NCBI RefSeq assembly: GCF_018424605.1
Contig: NZ_QTKT01000003.1
Coordinates: 186,001 to 250,000 of the forward strand
Reading direction: 5' to 3'
Origin: Marinobacter lipolyticus
GTDB taxonomy: Bacteria; Pseudomonadota; Gammaproteobacteria; Pseudomonadales; Oleiphilaceae
DNA: 64,000 nt
The notes beneath the pieces were generated by a model, which saw nothing but the letters and a program-made list of their open reading frames with translations, made no database searches and was not told the origin of the DNA. Shown one piece after another: positions 1 to 11,792 of this stretch. Position numbers and translations under genes: made by a program. How positions within the stretch are numbered: position 1 is the first letter of the stretch; every line of letters starts with the position of its first letter.

Positions 1-1497
<1,497 letters not shown>

Positions 1498-1525
1498 GCC
1501 TTTGTCCTCAAACCTTGTGCTGAAA

Positions 1526-2062
1526 TCAGGAGCCCAGAGCCTTGGCCATTCTGGCCAGCTTGCCTCGGACTGAAGCGTCGATAACCAGGTCGCCCGTGTG
1601 AACCACTACACCGCCGATCAGGGACTGATCTGTCGCGGCTTCCAGGGAAACCTTGCGCTCCAGCTTTTTGGACAGTGCGTCGATCAACTGCTGCTGTTGT
1701 TCGGCCGTCATTTCGTAGGCCGTGCTCACCTTCAGGTTCACCGTACGCTCAAGATCGGCACGGTACAGGCTGAACAGGGCTGAAACTTCCGGCAACAGAG
1801 CCAGACGCTTGCTTTCAGCGAGAATCAACAGGAAATTTCTGAGTGCTTCAGGCAGCGGCTCTTCGAAACAGTCTGCGAAGAGTTCCGCCTTGCGTTGCTC
1901 AGACAGGCCGGGATTGGCCAGGATGTTCTTTACCTCTTGGTCAGCCGCCACCTGAGCTGCGAAAGCCAGCGCCTGATCCCACTGATCAACGGCATTCTGG
2001 TCTTGCGCGGCAGCAAAAACGGCCTTCGCGTAGGGTCGGGCTAACGTAGTCAGTTCTGCCAT
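1526..2062 (-). CDS. atpH: ATP synthase F1 subunit delta
   Basis: The 178-residue protein starts [19 protein letters not shown], the typical opening of the delta subunit (OSCP family), and ends with the conserved [20 protein letters not shown] segment. Length is normal for the family. It forms the top of the peripheral stalk that ties alpha3beta3 to the b dimer. It lies between atpF (12 bp gap) and atpA in the classic atpIBEFHA order, so it is cotranscribed with them. Confidence 0.97.
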   Translation of the reverse strand: MAELTTLARPYAKAVFAAAQDQNAVDQWDQALAFAAQVAADQEVKNILANPGLSEQRKAELFADCFEEPLPEALRNFLLILAESKRLALLPEVSALFSLYRADLERTVNLKVSTAYEMTAEQQQQLIDALSKKLERKVSLEAATDQSLIGGVVVHTGDLVIDASVRGKLARMAKALGS

Positions 2063-2074
2063 GATGACCCTCTT

Positions 2075-2545
2075 TTAGAGTTCTGCGGCCAGCTTTTCCA
2101 GCATCTCGCTGTGAGCTTTGGCATCTACAGAGGTTTCCAGAATCTTCTCGGCACCGGCAACGGCAAGTGCTGCCACTTCTGCTCTCAGTGCGTCGCGAGC
2201 CTGAACACGCTCCTGTTGAATTTCCGCCCTGGCCTGCTCAATAAGCCGCTCGCCTTCCTTGCGGGCATCGTCTTTGGACGCCTCGACAATCTGGGCGGCA
2301 CGCTTGTTGGCCTGGTCAATCAGGGCTGCAGCGTCTTCTTTCGCCTTGTGCAGTTCCTTGGAGGCTTTTTCCTGCGCAAGTTCGAGATCGCGTGACGCGC
2401 GATCTGCGGCAGAGAGGCCGTCGGCAATTTTCTTCTGGCGCGCTTCCATGGCAGCCGTGATCGGCGGCCATACATACTTGACGCAGAACCAGACGAAAAT
2501 AGCGAAGGCAATCGATTGCCCTATCAACGTAAGGTTTATATTCAC
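2075..2545 (-). CDS. atpF: ATP synthase F0 subunit b
   Basis: A 156-residue protein with one N-terminal membrane segment (about residues 5-28, [20 protein letters not shown]) followed by a long charged, Ala/Glu/Lys-rich helix that would form the coiled-coil stator stalk. Length and layout match the bacterial b subunit. It dimerises and binds delta at its far end. It sits between atpE and atpH. Confidence 0.97.
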   Translation of the reverse strand: MNINLTLIGQSIAFAIFVWFCVKYVWPPITAAMEARQKKIADGLSAADRASRDLELAQEKASKELHKAKEDAAALIDQANKRAAQIVEASKDDARKEGERLIEQARAEIQQERVQARDALRAEVAALAVAGAEKILETSVDAKAHSEMLEKLAAEL

Positions 2546-2640
2546 GGCAATGTACCTCTTGCTATTCGTTGCGTCCTGGTATCCGTAAAACCGGGCGCCA
2601 CCTCAGTTGTGTGAAGCGGTGCCCGACTCTTTCGGCTGAA

Positions 2641-2895
<255 letters not shown>

Positions 2896-2923
2896 TTAAG
2901 GGTTTGTGTTTTAAAGCGTTTAA

Positions 2924-3793
<870 letters not shown>

Positions 3794-4201
3794 TCATCGC
3801 CGTGGTTGCGGCCGGATGAGGAAGCGCAACACTGCACTCATCACAACCATCACAGCAAAAGTGAATAACAGAGCCGGTACGTGTACTGGCTCCATTAAGA
3901 TGAAAACGGCCGCAAAGAACACTGCGGTAAGGGCGATCTTGATGCTTTCCGCCCTGAACATGTTGCCCACCATCAGGCGCGCGTTTCTGGCGCCCTGGTA
4001 CCGGTACATCCGGTGAGCAAAGTACGCGTTTGGTATGACAAATATAAGACCGCCAACAAAAGCGGAACACCCGGCCAAACGACTTTCAATGGTCCACAAC
4101 AGACTCAGAATGACGATCGCTGAAAACTCTATGGCCAACCAACGGGCCAGAGGCAGGCGGGTGATTTGTGAACGCTTAATACTCATACCACCTGCTGTCA
4201 T
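3794..4201 (-). CDS. atpI: ATP synthase protein I
   Basis: A 135-residue membrane protein with about four hydrophobic segments, first gene of the atp operon as usual. AtpI proteins are small, poorly conserved helpers proposed to aid c-ring assembly. The first ATG is at 4201, but a second in-frame ATG at 4186 (MSIKRSQITRL) may be the real start, because the promoter at 4216-4244 would leave almost no leader before 4201. Confidence 0.85.
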   Translation of the reverse strand: MTAGGMSIKRSQITRLPLARWLAIEFSAIVILSLLWTIESRLAGCSAFVGGLIFVIPNAYFAHRMYRYQGARNARLMVGNMFRAESIKIALTAVFFAAVFILMEPVHVPALLFTFAVMVVMSAVLRFLIRPQPRR

Positions 4202-4215
4202 TCCAAGCGCGCGAA

Positions 4216-4244
4216 ATTATATGTGTTAACCGATGGGGGTTCAA
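4216..4244 (-). promoter_or_regulatory. Sigma70-type promoter of the atp operon
   Basis: On the minus strand TTGAAC (4244-4239) and TATAAT (4221-4216) are separated by exactly 17 bp. This is close to consensus and lies just upstream of atpI. Transcription would begin around 4209, giving a very short leader before the first atpI ATG. Confidence 0.6.
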
Positions 4245-4296
4245 CAGAACCGGCGCGAAAATTTGGTGGAAAAATAACCAGAAATTCTTTGGAATC

Positions 4297-4320
4297 ACAC
4301 AACTTTCACACAAGTTGTGT
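4297..4320. repeat. Perfect 9-bp inverted repeat upstream of the atp promoter
   Basis: Arms ACACAACTT and AAGTTGTGT are separated by 6 bp (TCACAC). The dyad is about 50 bp upstream of the atp -35 box and about 75 bp beyond the parB stop. It has no following T tract, so it looks more like a protein-binding site than a terminator. No known operator is recognised. Confidence 0.4.
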
Positions 4321-4347
4321 TCTCTAACCAACACCGTCACGACATGT

Positions 4348-4371
4348 GGTGGTTTCAGGCTTAAAACCACC
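4348..4371 (-). other. Hairpin downstream of parB
   Basis: Arms GGTGGTTT and AAACCACC with an 8-nt loop begin 24 bp after the parB stop codon. It could slow or end parB transcription, but there is no U tract behind it, so Rho-independent termination is doubtful. Confidence 0.3.
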
Positions 4372-4394
4372 GCGCGGACGAATTGTCACATTCC

Positions 4395-5279
4395 TTAACG
4401 GATATGGCCCAAAATCCCGTCAAGCTCATCCAGCGAACTGTATTCGATCACCAGTTTGCCCTTGCCGCGCTGACCATGGGCGATGGATACCCGCGCTCCG
4501 AGACGTTCCGCCAGGTCGTCCTGCAGGGCACGGATGTTGGGATCCACCTGACCGGATGGCTTCTTGCGATCCGGCGTTTCCTGCTGGATGCGGCGAACCA
4601 GCGCCTCGGTCTGGCGCACCGACAGGGATTTTGCCACCACCTGACGCGCCACCTGCATCTGCTGCTCCGGCGGCAGGGTCAGCATGGCACGGCCATGGCC
4701 CATTTCCAGGTCGCCGTGCTCCAGCATCAGCCGCACGTCTTCGGTCAGGCCGATCAGACGCAGCAGGTTGGTGATGGTGGTGCGGCTCTTGCCCACCGCT
4801 TCCGCCACCTGGGCCTGGGTGAGCCCGAATTCGTCCTGCAACCGTTGCAGGGCAAAGGCTTCTTCGATCGGATTGAGGTTCTCGCGCTGGATGTTTTCGA
4901 TCAAGGCCATGGCAATGGCGGCCTCATCGGGCACATCGCGCACGATGGCCGGAATACGGTCCAGCTCGGCCATCTGGGTGGCGCGCCAGCGGCGTTCACC
5001 GGCGATCAGCTCGTAGCGGCCTTCGGCGATGGGGCGCACCACCACCGGTTGCATCACGCCCTGTTGGCGAATGGAGTCCGCCAGCTCCTGCAGCGCAGCC
5101 GGGTCCATATCGCGGCGGGGCTGAAAGCGGCCGCGCTGGATCAGATCCACCGGCACGTCCCGCAATTCGCCGTCGTGGTCTTTCAGCTCCTGATCCAGAT
5201 TGACCCTGGAGCCCTGCAACAGCGCGCCCAGCCCGCGTTCACCCAGTCCTCGTTTCTTCGCCGCCATGGTATTTGTCAT
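4395..5279 (-). CDS. parB: Chromosome partitioning protein ParB
   Basis: A 294-residue ParB/Spo0J protein. The N-terminal CTPase/ParB domain has the signature YELIAGERRWRATQMAEL (around residue 85), followed by the helix-turn-helix parS-binding domain (LTQAQVAEAVGKSRTTITNLLRL) and a C-terminal dimerisation domain. ParB loads at parS and spreads along DNA to form the segregation complex. Homologues begin MAAKKRGLG, so the true start may be the ATG at 5267. It follows parA by 38 bp. Matching parS sites are found in recF at 28640 and 29276. Confidence 0.96.
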   Translation of the reverse strand: MTNTMAAKKRGLGERGLGALLQGSRVNLDQELKDHDGELRDVPVDLIQRGRFQPRRDMDPAALQELADSIRQQGVMQPVVVRPIAEGRYELIAGERRWRATQMAELDRIPAIVRDVPDEAAIAMALIENIQRENLNPIEEAFALQRLQDEFGLTQAQVAEAVGKSRTTITNLLRLIGLTEDVRLMLEHGDLEMGHGRAMLTLPPEQQMQVARQVVAKSLSVRQTEALVRRIQQETPDRKKPSGQVDPNIRALQDDLAERLGARVSIAHGQRGKGKLVIEYSSLDELDGILGHIR

Positions 5280-5317
5280 TCTTCCCGGTGAAAATCAGTG
5301 TGCAAAGGTGGGGTAGT

Positions 5318-6112
5318 TTACACGGCAACCGCCGTGGATGTCTTTTGCGCGCCATGGCGGCGAACCATTTCTCCGGCGAGGGCCAGGTAGGCCACCGCGC
5401 CCTTGGAAACGCGATCGTATTTCAGGGCCGGCATGCCGTAGCTCGGGGCCTCCGCCAGGCGTACATTGCGGGGAATCACCGCCTTGTAGACCTTGTCACC
5501 GAAGTATTCGCTGAGCTGACCGGACACATCCAGGGTCAGGCTGTTGCGGGGGTCGTACATGGTGCGCAGGATGCCTTCCACCTGCAGATTCGGATTGACC
5601 GTTTCCTGGATCTGCTCCACGGTGTTCATCAGCGCCGCCAGCCCCTCCAGGGCGTAGTATTCGCACTGCATGGGGATCAGCACGGTATCCGCCGCCGACA
5701 GGGCGTTGACCGTCAGCAGGCTCAACGAGGGCGGGCAGTCGATCAGGATGTAATCGTAGTTGTCGCGAACGGTATTCAGGGCGAGACGCAGCCGGTGTTC
5801 GCGGCCGATTTCATTCATCAGCTCCACTTCCGCGGCCGTCAGGTCACCGTTGGACGGCATCAGGTCAAAGCCCGAGGCTTCGGCGGCAATGATCACGTCC
5901 GCGGCCGCCGCCCGCTTGGTCAGCATGTCGTAACCGGACAGTTCGAGGGCGTTTTTGTCCACGCCGCTGCCCATGGTGGCGTTGCCCTGGGGGTCCATGT
6001 CCACCAGCAGTACACGGCGTTTGGTGGCCGCCAGGGAGGCAGAAAGATTGACGCAGGTGGTGGTTTTTCCCACACCGCCTTTCTGATTGGTCACTGCAAT
6101 CACGCGCGCCAT
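5318..6112 (-). CDS. parA: Chromosome partitioning ATPase ParA
   Basis: A 264-residue Soj/ParA-type ATPase with the deviant Walker A motif KGGVGKTT near the N-terminus, switch region DMDPQGNAT and Walker B segment ILIDCPPSL. It is the short chromosomal form without an N-terminal regulatory HTH. It makes the nucleoid-bound gradient that moves ParB-parS complexes. A strong ribosome site AAAGGAGG lies 7 nt before the ATG. The gene lies between rsmG and parB. Confidence 0.96.
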   Translation of the reverse strand: MARVIAVTNQKGGVGKTTTCVNLSASLAATKRRVLLVDMDPQGNATMGSGVDKNALELSGYDMLTKRAAAADVIIAAEASGFDLMPSNGDLTAAEVELMNEIGREHRLRLALNTVRDNYDYILIDCPPSLSLLTVNALSAADTVLIPMQCEYYALEGLAALMNTVEQIQETVNPNLQVEGILRTMYDPRNSLTLDVSGQLSEYFGDKVYKAVIPRNVRLAEAPSYGMPALKYDRVSKGAVAYLALAGEMVRRHGAQKTSTAVAV

Positions 6113-6128
6113 GTCTTGCCTCCTTTGA

Positions 6129-6773
6129 TCACTGGGGTTGGGCTGTCCGGTCGATGGTCAGCAGGTGCCGCTCGCCATCGGACCCCGGCACCAGCAACGA
6201 ATGACGGGATTTTACCTGCCACCCGGCTGGAAGAGCAGCCACTTCATCATCCGGAAACTGGCCTTTCATGGCAAGGAACTCGCCGTCATTTGCCAGCAAA
6301 TGTCCGCACCAGCTCACCAGGTTATCCAGTGCGGTAAAGGCACGGCTGCTGATCTGACGATAGCGGCTTTGCGGATCACAGCTTTCGGCGCGGCCGTGGA
6401 TCACCTCCACGTTGCCCAGCCCCAGCTCCAGCACACACTGGGTCAGGAAGCGGGTTTTCTTGCTGTTGCTGTCCAGCAGCGTAAATCGTTTGTCCGGAAA
6501 TACGATGGCCAGGGGAATGCCGGGCAGTCCGCCGCCGGCGCCCACATCCAGCAGGTGATCGGTGGTCACGAACGGCAGGATGCTGAGGCTGTCCAGCAAT
6601 TGTCGCGACACCATGTGGTGGGGGTCCCGCACGGCGGTGAGGTTGTAGGCGCGGTTCCATTTATTGAGCAGAGCCAGAAACGCCAGCAGCTGGCGCTGCT
6701 GGCTCTGGTCCAGCTCAATGCCCATTTCCGCCAGTCCGGTTTCAAGCTGGCGTTGCCAGAGTGCGTCGCTCAT
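6129..6773 (-). CDS. rsmG: 16S rRNA (guanine(527)-N7)-methyltransferase
   Basis: A 214-residue protein with the SAM-binding motif LLDVGAGGGLPGIPLAIVFP and the family's KTRFL and SRAF segments. RsmG (GidB) methylates G527 of 16S rRNA. The chosen ATG at 6773 gives MSDALWQRQLE; an in-frame TTG at 6782 is possible. It follows mnmG almost without a gap, the common mnmG-rsmG-parA-parB order near oriC. Confidence 0.95.
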   Translation of the reverse strand: MSDALWQRQLETGLAEMGIELDQSQQRQLLAFLALLNKWNRAYNLTAVRDPHHMVSRQLLDSLSILPFVTTDHLLDVGAGGGLPGIPLAIVFPDKRFTLLDSNSKKTRFLTQCVLELGLGNVEVIHGRAESCDPQSRYRQISSRAFTALDNLVSWCGHLLANDGEFLAMKGQFPDDEVAALPAGWQVKSRHSLLVPGSDGERHLLTIDRTAQPQ

Positions 6774-6782
6774 GGTCGGCAA

Positions 6783-8669
6783 TCAGGCCGTCTGTTTGCG
6801 CAGCAGGTCGCGCTTCTTCAGGTGCACCAGCAGCTGCGACACCGCCGCCGGAGTGACGCCCTGAATGCGGGAGGCCTGGGCCACGGTTTCCGGGCGTACC
6901 GTTTTGAGCTTCTGCTTGATCTCGTTGGACAGGCCGCCAATGGCGTCGTAATCCAGATCCACCGGCAATGCGGTGTGTTCGTTGCGACGCAGGCGCTCGA
7001 TCTCGTCGGTCTGACGGGAAATGTAACCCTCGTACTTGATCTCGATCTCCACCTGATCCGCCACCACCGGGTCCTCCGCTTTCGCGGCGCCAATGTCGGC
7101 GATGTGGGTGTAACCGATTTCCGGCCGGCGCAGCAGTTCCGCCAGCGACTGGTCGCGGGTCAGCGGCTGCTTGAGAAAGCCGTTGGCCCGCTCACCGGCG
7201 TCGGTGTTGGGGTGAATGCGGGTGGATTCCAGGCGGCTGCGCTCGCTGGCAATGGCCTCGCGCTTGTCGTTGAACTTCTGCCAGCGGTCGTCGTTTACCA
7301 GGCCCAGTTTGCGACCGGTTTCGGTCAGGCGCAGGTCGGCGTTGTCTTCCCGCAGGATCAGCCGGTATTCGGCGCGACTGGTGAACATGCGGTAGGGCTC
7401 GGAGGTGCCCATGGTGATCAGGTCATCCACCAGCACGCCGAGGTAGGCCTCGTCGCGGCGCGGGTACCATTCGTCTTTTTCCTGGGCCTTCAGGGCGGCG
7501 TTGATGCCCGCCAGCAGACCCTGGGCGCCGGCTTCTTCGTAGCCGGTGGTGCCGTTGATCTGGCCGGCAAAGTACAGGCCCTGGATAAACTTGGTTTCCA
7601 GCGTATGGCGCAGATCCTGGGGGTTCAGGAAGTCATACTCAATGGCGTAGCCCGGCCGCGTGATGTGGGCGTTCTCGAATCCGGGAATCGAGCGCACCGC
7701 CGCCAGTTGGATATCGAACGGCAGGCTGGTGGAGATGCCGTTGGGGTAGAGCTCGTGGGTAGTCAGGCCTTCGGGCTCCACAAAAATCTGGTGGGAGTCC
7801 TTGTCGGCGAAACGGTTGACCTTGTCTTCGATCGACGGGCAGTAACGCGGCCCAATGCCTTCGATATTACCGGCGAACATCGGCGAACGGTCAAAACCGC
7901 TGCGGATGATGTCGTGGGTTTCTTCCGTGGTGCGGGTGACGTAACAGCACATCTGCTCGGGGTGCTGGTCGCGGCTGCCGATAAAGGACATCACCGGCGT
8001 GGGGTCGTCGCCCCACTGTTGCTGCATCACCGAAAAGTCCACCGAGCGGGCATCAATACGCGGCGGTGTGCCGGTTTTCAGCCGACCCACGTTGAAGGGC
8101 AGTTCCCGCAACCGTTTGGCCAGGGCGTTGGCCGGTGCGTCGCCGGCGCGGCCGCCGGAGTGGTGCTCCATACCGATGTGGATAACGCCACCCAGGAAGG
8201 TTCCGGTGGTCAACACCACGGTTTTGGCGTTAAAGCGGATGCCGGTCTGGGTCACCACCCCGGTGACCTGCTCGTTTTCCACAATCAGATCGTCCGCCGC
8301 CTGCTGGAACAGGGTCAGGTTGGGCTGGTTCTCCAGAGTATGGCGAATGGCCGCCTTGTACAGCACGCGGTCGGCCTGGGCACGGGTGGCACGCACCGCC
8401 GGACCCTTGCGACTGTTGAGCACGCGGAACTGGATACCGGCACGGTCGGTGGCCTCGGCCATGGCGCCGCCCAGCGCGTCGATTTCTTTGACCAGATGGC
8501 TTTTGCCGATGCCGCCAATGGCCGGGTTGCAGGACATCTGGCCCAGGGTTTCGATGTTGTGGGTCAGCAGCAGGGTCTGCGAACCCATACGCGCCGCCGC
8601 CAAAGCGGCTTCGGTACCGGCATGGCCACCACCAATGACAATGACATCGAAACGGGTCGGAAAATCCAC
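6783..8669 (-). CDS. mnmG: tRNA uridine-5-carboxymethylaminomethyl(34) synthesis enzyme MnmG
   Basis: A 628-residue protein, full length for the family. The FAD-binding motif [19 protein letters not shown] is at the N-terminus, with the conserved [22 protein letters not shown] segment around residue 50, and [10 protein letters not shown] and [14 protein letters not shown] further on. With MnmE it modifies U34 of certain tRNAs; mnmE is also in this window (19436-20806). It is the first gene of the mnmG-rsmG-parA-parB run. Confidence 0.97.
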   Translation of the reverse strand: MDFPTRFDVIVIGGGHAGTEAALAAARMGSQTLLLTHNIETLGQMSCNPAIGGIGKSHLVKEIDALGGAMAEATDRAGIQFRVLNSRKGPAVRATRAQADRVLYKAAIRHTLENQPNLTLFQQAADDLIVENEQVTGVVTQTGIRFNAKTVVLTTGTFLGGVIHIGMEHHSGGRAGDAPANALAKRLRELPFNVGRLKTGTPPRIDARSVDFSVMQQQWGDDPTPVMSFIGSRDQHPEQMCCYVTRTTEETHDIIRSGFDRSPMFAGNIEGIGPRYCPSIEDKVNRFADKDSHQIFVEPEGLTTHELYPNGISTSLPFDIQLAAVRSIPGFENAHITRPGYAIEYDFLNPQDLRHTLETKFIQGLYFAGQINGTTGYEEAGAQGLLAGINAALKAQEKDEWYPRRDEAYLGVLVDDLITMGTSEPYRMFTSRAEYRLILREDNADLRLTETGRKLGLVNDDRWQKFNDKREAIASERSRLESTRIHPNTDAGERANGFLKQPLTRDQSLAELLRRPEIGYTHIADIGAAKAEDPVVADQVEIEIKYEGYISRQTDEIERLRRNEHTALPVDLDYDAIGGLSNEIKQKLKTVRPETVAQASRIQGVTPAAVSQLLVHLKKRDLLRKQTA

Positions 8670-8989
8670 GGTTCACCTCGGAATTCGGGCTGAAATGAAG
8701 GTATTGAAACAGGGCGGCGAGTATAACGCCTTGCCTGGCAAAATGCAGTGGGAATGTGCAAATTTTAACCAGATCGGGGCGCATTGAGAACCTGACGCAT
8801 AAGTGGATTCCGAAATGCTCAGATTTTCAGCAGCTTGGATAGTTGTCCTGAGAAAAGTTTTCAAGAAAGTTATCCACATGCCCGAACACTTGTTAAACAG
8901 CCTTATACATCACCTAACTCTTTGTTATTTCTGCAAACGATATAAACAATCCAACGCTTGTTCGAAGCTTATTCAACCCTTTATCCACA
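8670..8989. other. mnmG-side intergenic region with two DnaA boxes (oriC-like)
   Basis: This 311-bp gap between mnmG and the MFS gene has no gene. It holds two perfect DnaA boxes, TTATCCACA at 8870-8878 and 8981-8989, both in + orientation, flanking an AT-rich stretch (about 8882-8980). The second box overlaps the MFS stop codon (TTA at 8981-8983). A -10-like TATACT for mnmG lies on the minus strand near 8720-8725, with no convincing -35. In E. coli the origin lies beside mnmG (gidA); here the conventional candidate origin is at rpmH-dnaA, so this could be a relic, a second DnaA-binding locus or a DnaA-regulated promoter. Confidence 0.55.
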
Positions 8990-10276
8990 AGAACGGGCGG
9001 TCGTGTGGCGGGACAGCCGCCACACCAGCGCTACCACGATCAGATTGACGAGGGACAACAGCAGCAGGAATCCGGGGATGCCGACACCCAGAACCCCCAG
9101 CACCACGATCCCGGTCAGGGCACTGACAACCATGAACAAGGCGTTCATCACGTTGAGGGCGGCGATGATCCGGGCGCGTTTGAAGCGCGGCGTTTCATGC
9201 TGGATAAACGCATACAGGGGAACAATAAACAGACCACCGCAGACTCCGATACCCAGCAGATCCAGCAGTACCCTGAGATACTCCGCATCGGACAGCAGCG
9301 TCAGCCAGGTGCTGGCCACCGGCGTGGCAGGCACGGCGAAGTACAGGTCCACCCCGAACAGTGACAGCCCGGCGGCGCCCCAGGGCACCAGTTTCAGGGT
9401 GATGTGATGGCCGGTGAGCTTTTCACAAAGCATCGAGCCCACGGAAATGCCGATGGTGAAAAGGGCGAGCAGCAGGGTCACCACCGTTTCATCCCCCAGC
9501 AGACTGGTCTTGGCAAAATTGGGAAACTGGGTGAGGTAGGCGGCGCCCAGGAACCAGAACCAGGAGATCGCCAGTATCGCCAGCAATACCCTGCGCTGCT
9601 CCGCGGCCAGGGTTAACAGCCGCCAGGTTTCTTTCACTGGCTGCAGCCGTTCCAGCGCAGCGGCACCGCGGTTGTCGGTCGGCGGTACCTGGCGCGCGGC
9701 CAGATAACCGAGGATCGCCATCACCACCACGCCCACGGCGGTCAACCGCGCCGCGGTTTCAAACCCCATCAGCACCCCCGCGGCAATCGTACCCAGCAGA
9801 ATGGCCACGAAGGTGCCCATGCCCACCAGTGCGTTACCGCCAACCAGTTCGTCGTCCGCCAGTACCTGCGGCAGGATCGCGTACTTTACCGGGCCAAAGA
9901 AGGTGGATTGCGTGCCCATCAGAAACAGCAACACCAGCAACAGCTCGTACCAGCCGAACCACAGCCCCACCGCCGCCGTGGTCATGATGCCGATTTCCAG
10001 CAGTTTGACCACGCGGATGATGCGGGATTTCTCCAGGCTGTCCGCCAGTTGGCCGGCCATTCCCGAGAACAGGAAAAACGGCAGTATGAAGAGAAACGCC
10101 GCAAAGTTAACCACCACATCCACCGAGAACCCCAGCAACCCACCGGCACTGTAGGTCACCAGCAGCAACAGCGCATTCTTGTAGAGGTTGTCGTTGAAGG
10201 CGCCGGAAAACTGGGTGAGGTAGAACGGCAGGAAGCGCCGCTGGCCCAGCAGGCGGAACTGGCTGTGTGACGTCAT
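8981..10276 (-). CDS. MFS transporter, LplT-like
   Basis: A 431-residue protein with about twelve hydrophobic segments. The N-terminus FLPFYLTQFSGAFNDNLYKNALLLLVTY is characteristic of the MFS group that contains the lysophospholipid transporter LplT. Substrate is not shown by sequence; lysophospholipid transport is inference from this motif. The ATG at 10276 is preferred over the one at 10303 because AGGA lies 7 nt upstream. It is monocistronic. Its stop codon is part of a DnaA box. Confidence 0.8.
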   Translation of the reverse strand: MTSHSQFRLLGQRRFLPFYLTQFSGAFNDNLYKNALLLLVTYSAGGLLGFSVDVVVNFAAFLFILPFFLFSGMAGQLADSLEKSRIIRVVKLLEIGIMTTAAVGLWFGWYELLLVLLFLMGTQSTFFGPVKYAILPQVLADDELVGGNALVGMGTFVAILLGTIAAGVLMGFETAARLTAVGVVVMAILGYLAARQVPPTDNRGAAALERLQPVKETWRLLTLAAEQRRVLLAILAISWFWFLGAAYLTQFPNFAKTSLLGDETVVTLLLALFTIGISVGSMLCEKLTGHHITLKLVPWGAAGLSLFGVDLYFAVPATPVASTWLTLLSDAEYLRVLLDLLGIGVCGGLFIVPLYAFIQHETPRFKRARIIAALNVMNALFMVVSALTGIVVLGVLGVGIPGFLLLLSLVNLIVVALVWRLSRHTTARSCG

Positions 10277-10508
10277 AAAACGGTCCTGTCCTGGTGCGTC
10301 CATGTGCTGATTCGCCCTGTTTTGGCGCGCCGTTTTGCTCGCTTGGGCGTGTTGGCTGTTTGTTGTCGCCGAATTACCCGCACTGGCGACGTATCTTCGT
10401 CTTTTGGCACGAATCTCGCAACAGATTGGGCAACAGCGTCTTTATACCTGCGTTTTAGAGTTGTCACCAATGGCCAGGATGGCTTTAACGTTTACAGGAT
10501 TCCTGACC

Positions 10509-11783
10509 ATGAGTCGTGTTGTTCCCCTGTCCCGGTTTGGCCGCGGCCACAACCGGGCGTCGAATGTGCCGGATATTATTGCCAGTTGTCGCTTCAACTC
10601 AGTGTATCAGCCCATCCTCAGCCCCACCCACCAGAAACTGGTGGGCTACGAAGCACTGGTGCGCGCCTCCCGCGATGACCAACCGCTGGCCCCACCGGCA
10701 GTGTTCAACGAAGCCCGGGCCTGTGAGCAAAGTGCGGAGCTGGACCGCTACCTGTTGCATCTGCACCTGGATAACTTCCGGTCCGGCTCCCACCCGGCCT
10801 GGCTTTTCGTCAATATCAATCCGGACACCTGCATCCATCCACAGGCGTCACTGGAACGGCTGGCCCATCACTGCCGCCGCTCCGGCATCCATCCGGAGCG
10901 GCTGGTGCTGGAACTGGTGGAAACCGCCTCCGACGATCCCCAGGCGTTGCTGGGATTTGTGGAACTGGCCAAAACTTTCGGCTTCCAGATCGCCATCGAC
11001 GATTTCGGCACCGGGGATTCCAACTTCGAACGGCTGTGGCGAATGAACCCGCTGATCGTCAAACTTGATCGCAGTCTGCTGGTGAACGCGGAAAGTCATG
11101 CCCGCGCGCGGATGCTGCTGGAAAGCCTGGTGCGCATGATCCGCGAGAGCGGGAGCCTGGTACTGCTGGAAGGCGTTGAAAACGAGTCCCAGGCGCGGAT
11201 TGCGCTGGATACCGAGGCGGATCTGCTGCAGGGGTTCCTGTTCGCTCGGCCAGGCGCGATCGGAGAACACACCGCCCGGCAGGCGGAAGCGGCCCTGCGC
11301 AAGGCCATGGCGCAGACCAGCGAATCGGGCCTGATGGATATTCAGCGCCAGGAGGGTTTTCTCCGCCTGCTGCGCCTTGAAATGATGGACGCCTGTCACC
11401 GGCTTGCTCGCGATGAACCGTTTGACCGGGCCTGCGGCCGCTTGCTGGAACTGGACAGTGTGAAACGCTGCTTCGTACTGAACCAGGCGGGGGTGCAGCA
11501 GGGCAACCTCGCCCGCGCCACCCCCGATATCCAGCGCGGCAGCTTCAATCCCCTGTATCACTCTGCCGGTGCCTGCTGGTCCCATCGCGAGTATTTCCAG
11601 AATGCCCTGTCCCGGCCGCAGCACATCAGCGTATCCCGCCCTTATGTTGCGTTACCGGATGCCAAACGCACCGTTACTCTGTCGACGGTGATCCACACCG
11701 ACCATGGCCCTCAAGTGGTGTGTGTGGATCTGCATCCCGACGAGCTGTTTGACGGCCAGTTCACCTTCCCGGCCACCCTGTAA
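10509..11783 (+). CDS. EAL-domain c-di-GMP phosphodiesterase with C-terminal PDC-like sensor
   Basis: With the ATG at 10509 the protein has 424 residues. The EAL domain comes first, with YEALVR (E48), VNIN (about 101-104), LVLELVE (E135), IDDFGTGDSN (D164, D165), K185, LLEGVE (E221) and Q241, so the residues needed for metal binding and catalysis are present. The last 150 residues (CFVLNQAGVQ, WSHREYFQNAL, VSRPYVALPDAKRTVTLS) resemble the Cache/PDC-type fold seen at the C-terminus of YkuI-like EAL proteins and probably bind a ligand. There is no GGDEF domain and no membrane segment. It likely lowers c-di-GMP in the cytoplasm in response to an unknown signal. Confidence 0.85.
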   Translation: MSRVVPLSRFGRGHNRASNVPDIIASCRFNSVYQPILSPTHQKLVGYEALVRASRDDQPLAPPAVFNEARACEQSAELDRYLLHLHLDNFRSGSHPAWLFVNINPDTCIHPQASLERLAHHCRRSGIHPERLVLELVETASDDPQALLGFVELAKTFGFQIAIDDFGTGDSNFERLWRMNPLIVKLDRSLLVNAESHARARMLLESLVRMIRESGSLVLLEGVENESQARIALDTEADLLQGFLFARPGAIGEHTARQAEAALRKAMAQTSESGLMDIQRQEGFLRLLRLEMMDACHRLARDEPFDRACGRLLELDSVKRCFVLNQAGVQQGNLARATPDIQRGSFNPLYHSAGACWSHREYFQNALSRPQHISVSRPYVALPDAKRTVTLSTVIHTDHGPQVVCVDLHPDELFDGQFTFPATL

Positions 11784-11792
11784 AACCGGTGC

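Noticed and set aside
4297-4320. 9-bp dyad as a Rho-independent terminator of parB
   Set aside because: No T tract on either side and moderate GC; better read as a binding site.
6138-8693. 851-codon + strand open frame across rsmG and mnmG
   Set aside because: Shadow of two conserved minus-strand genes; low-complexity composition and no domain.
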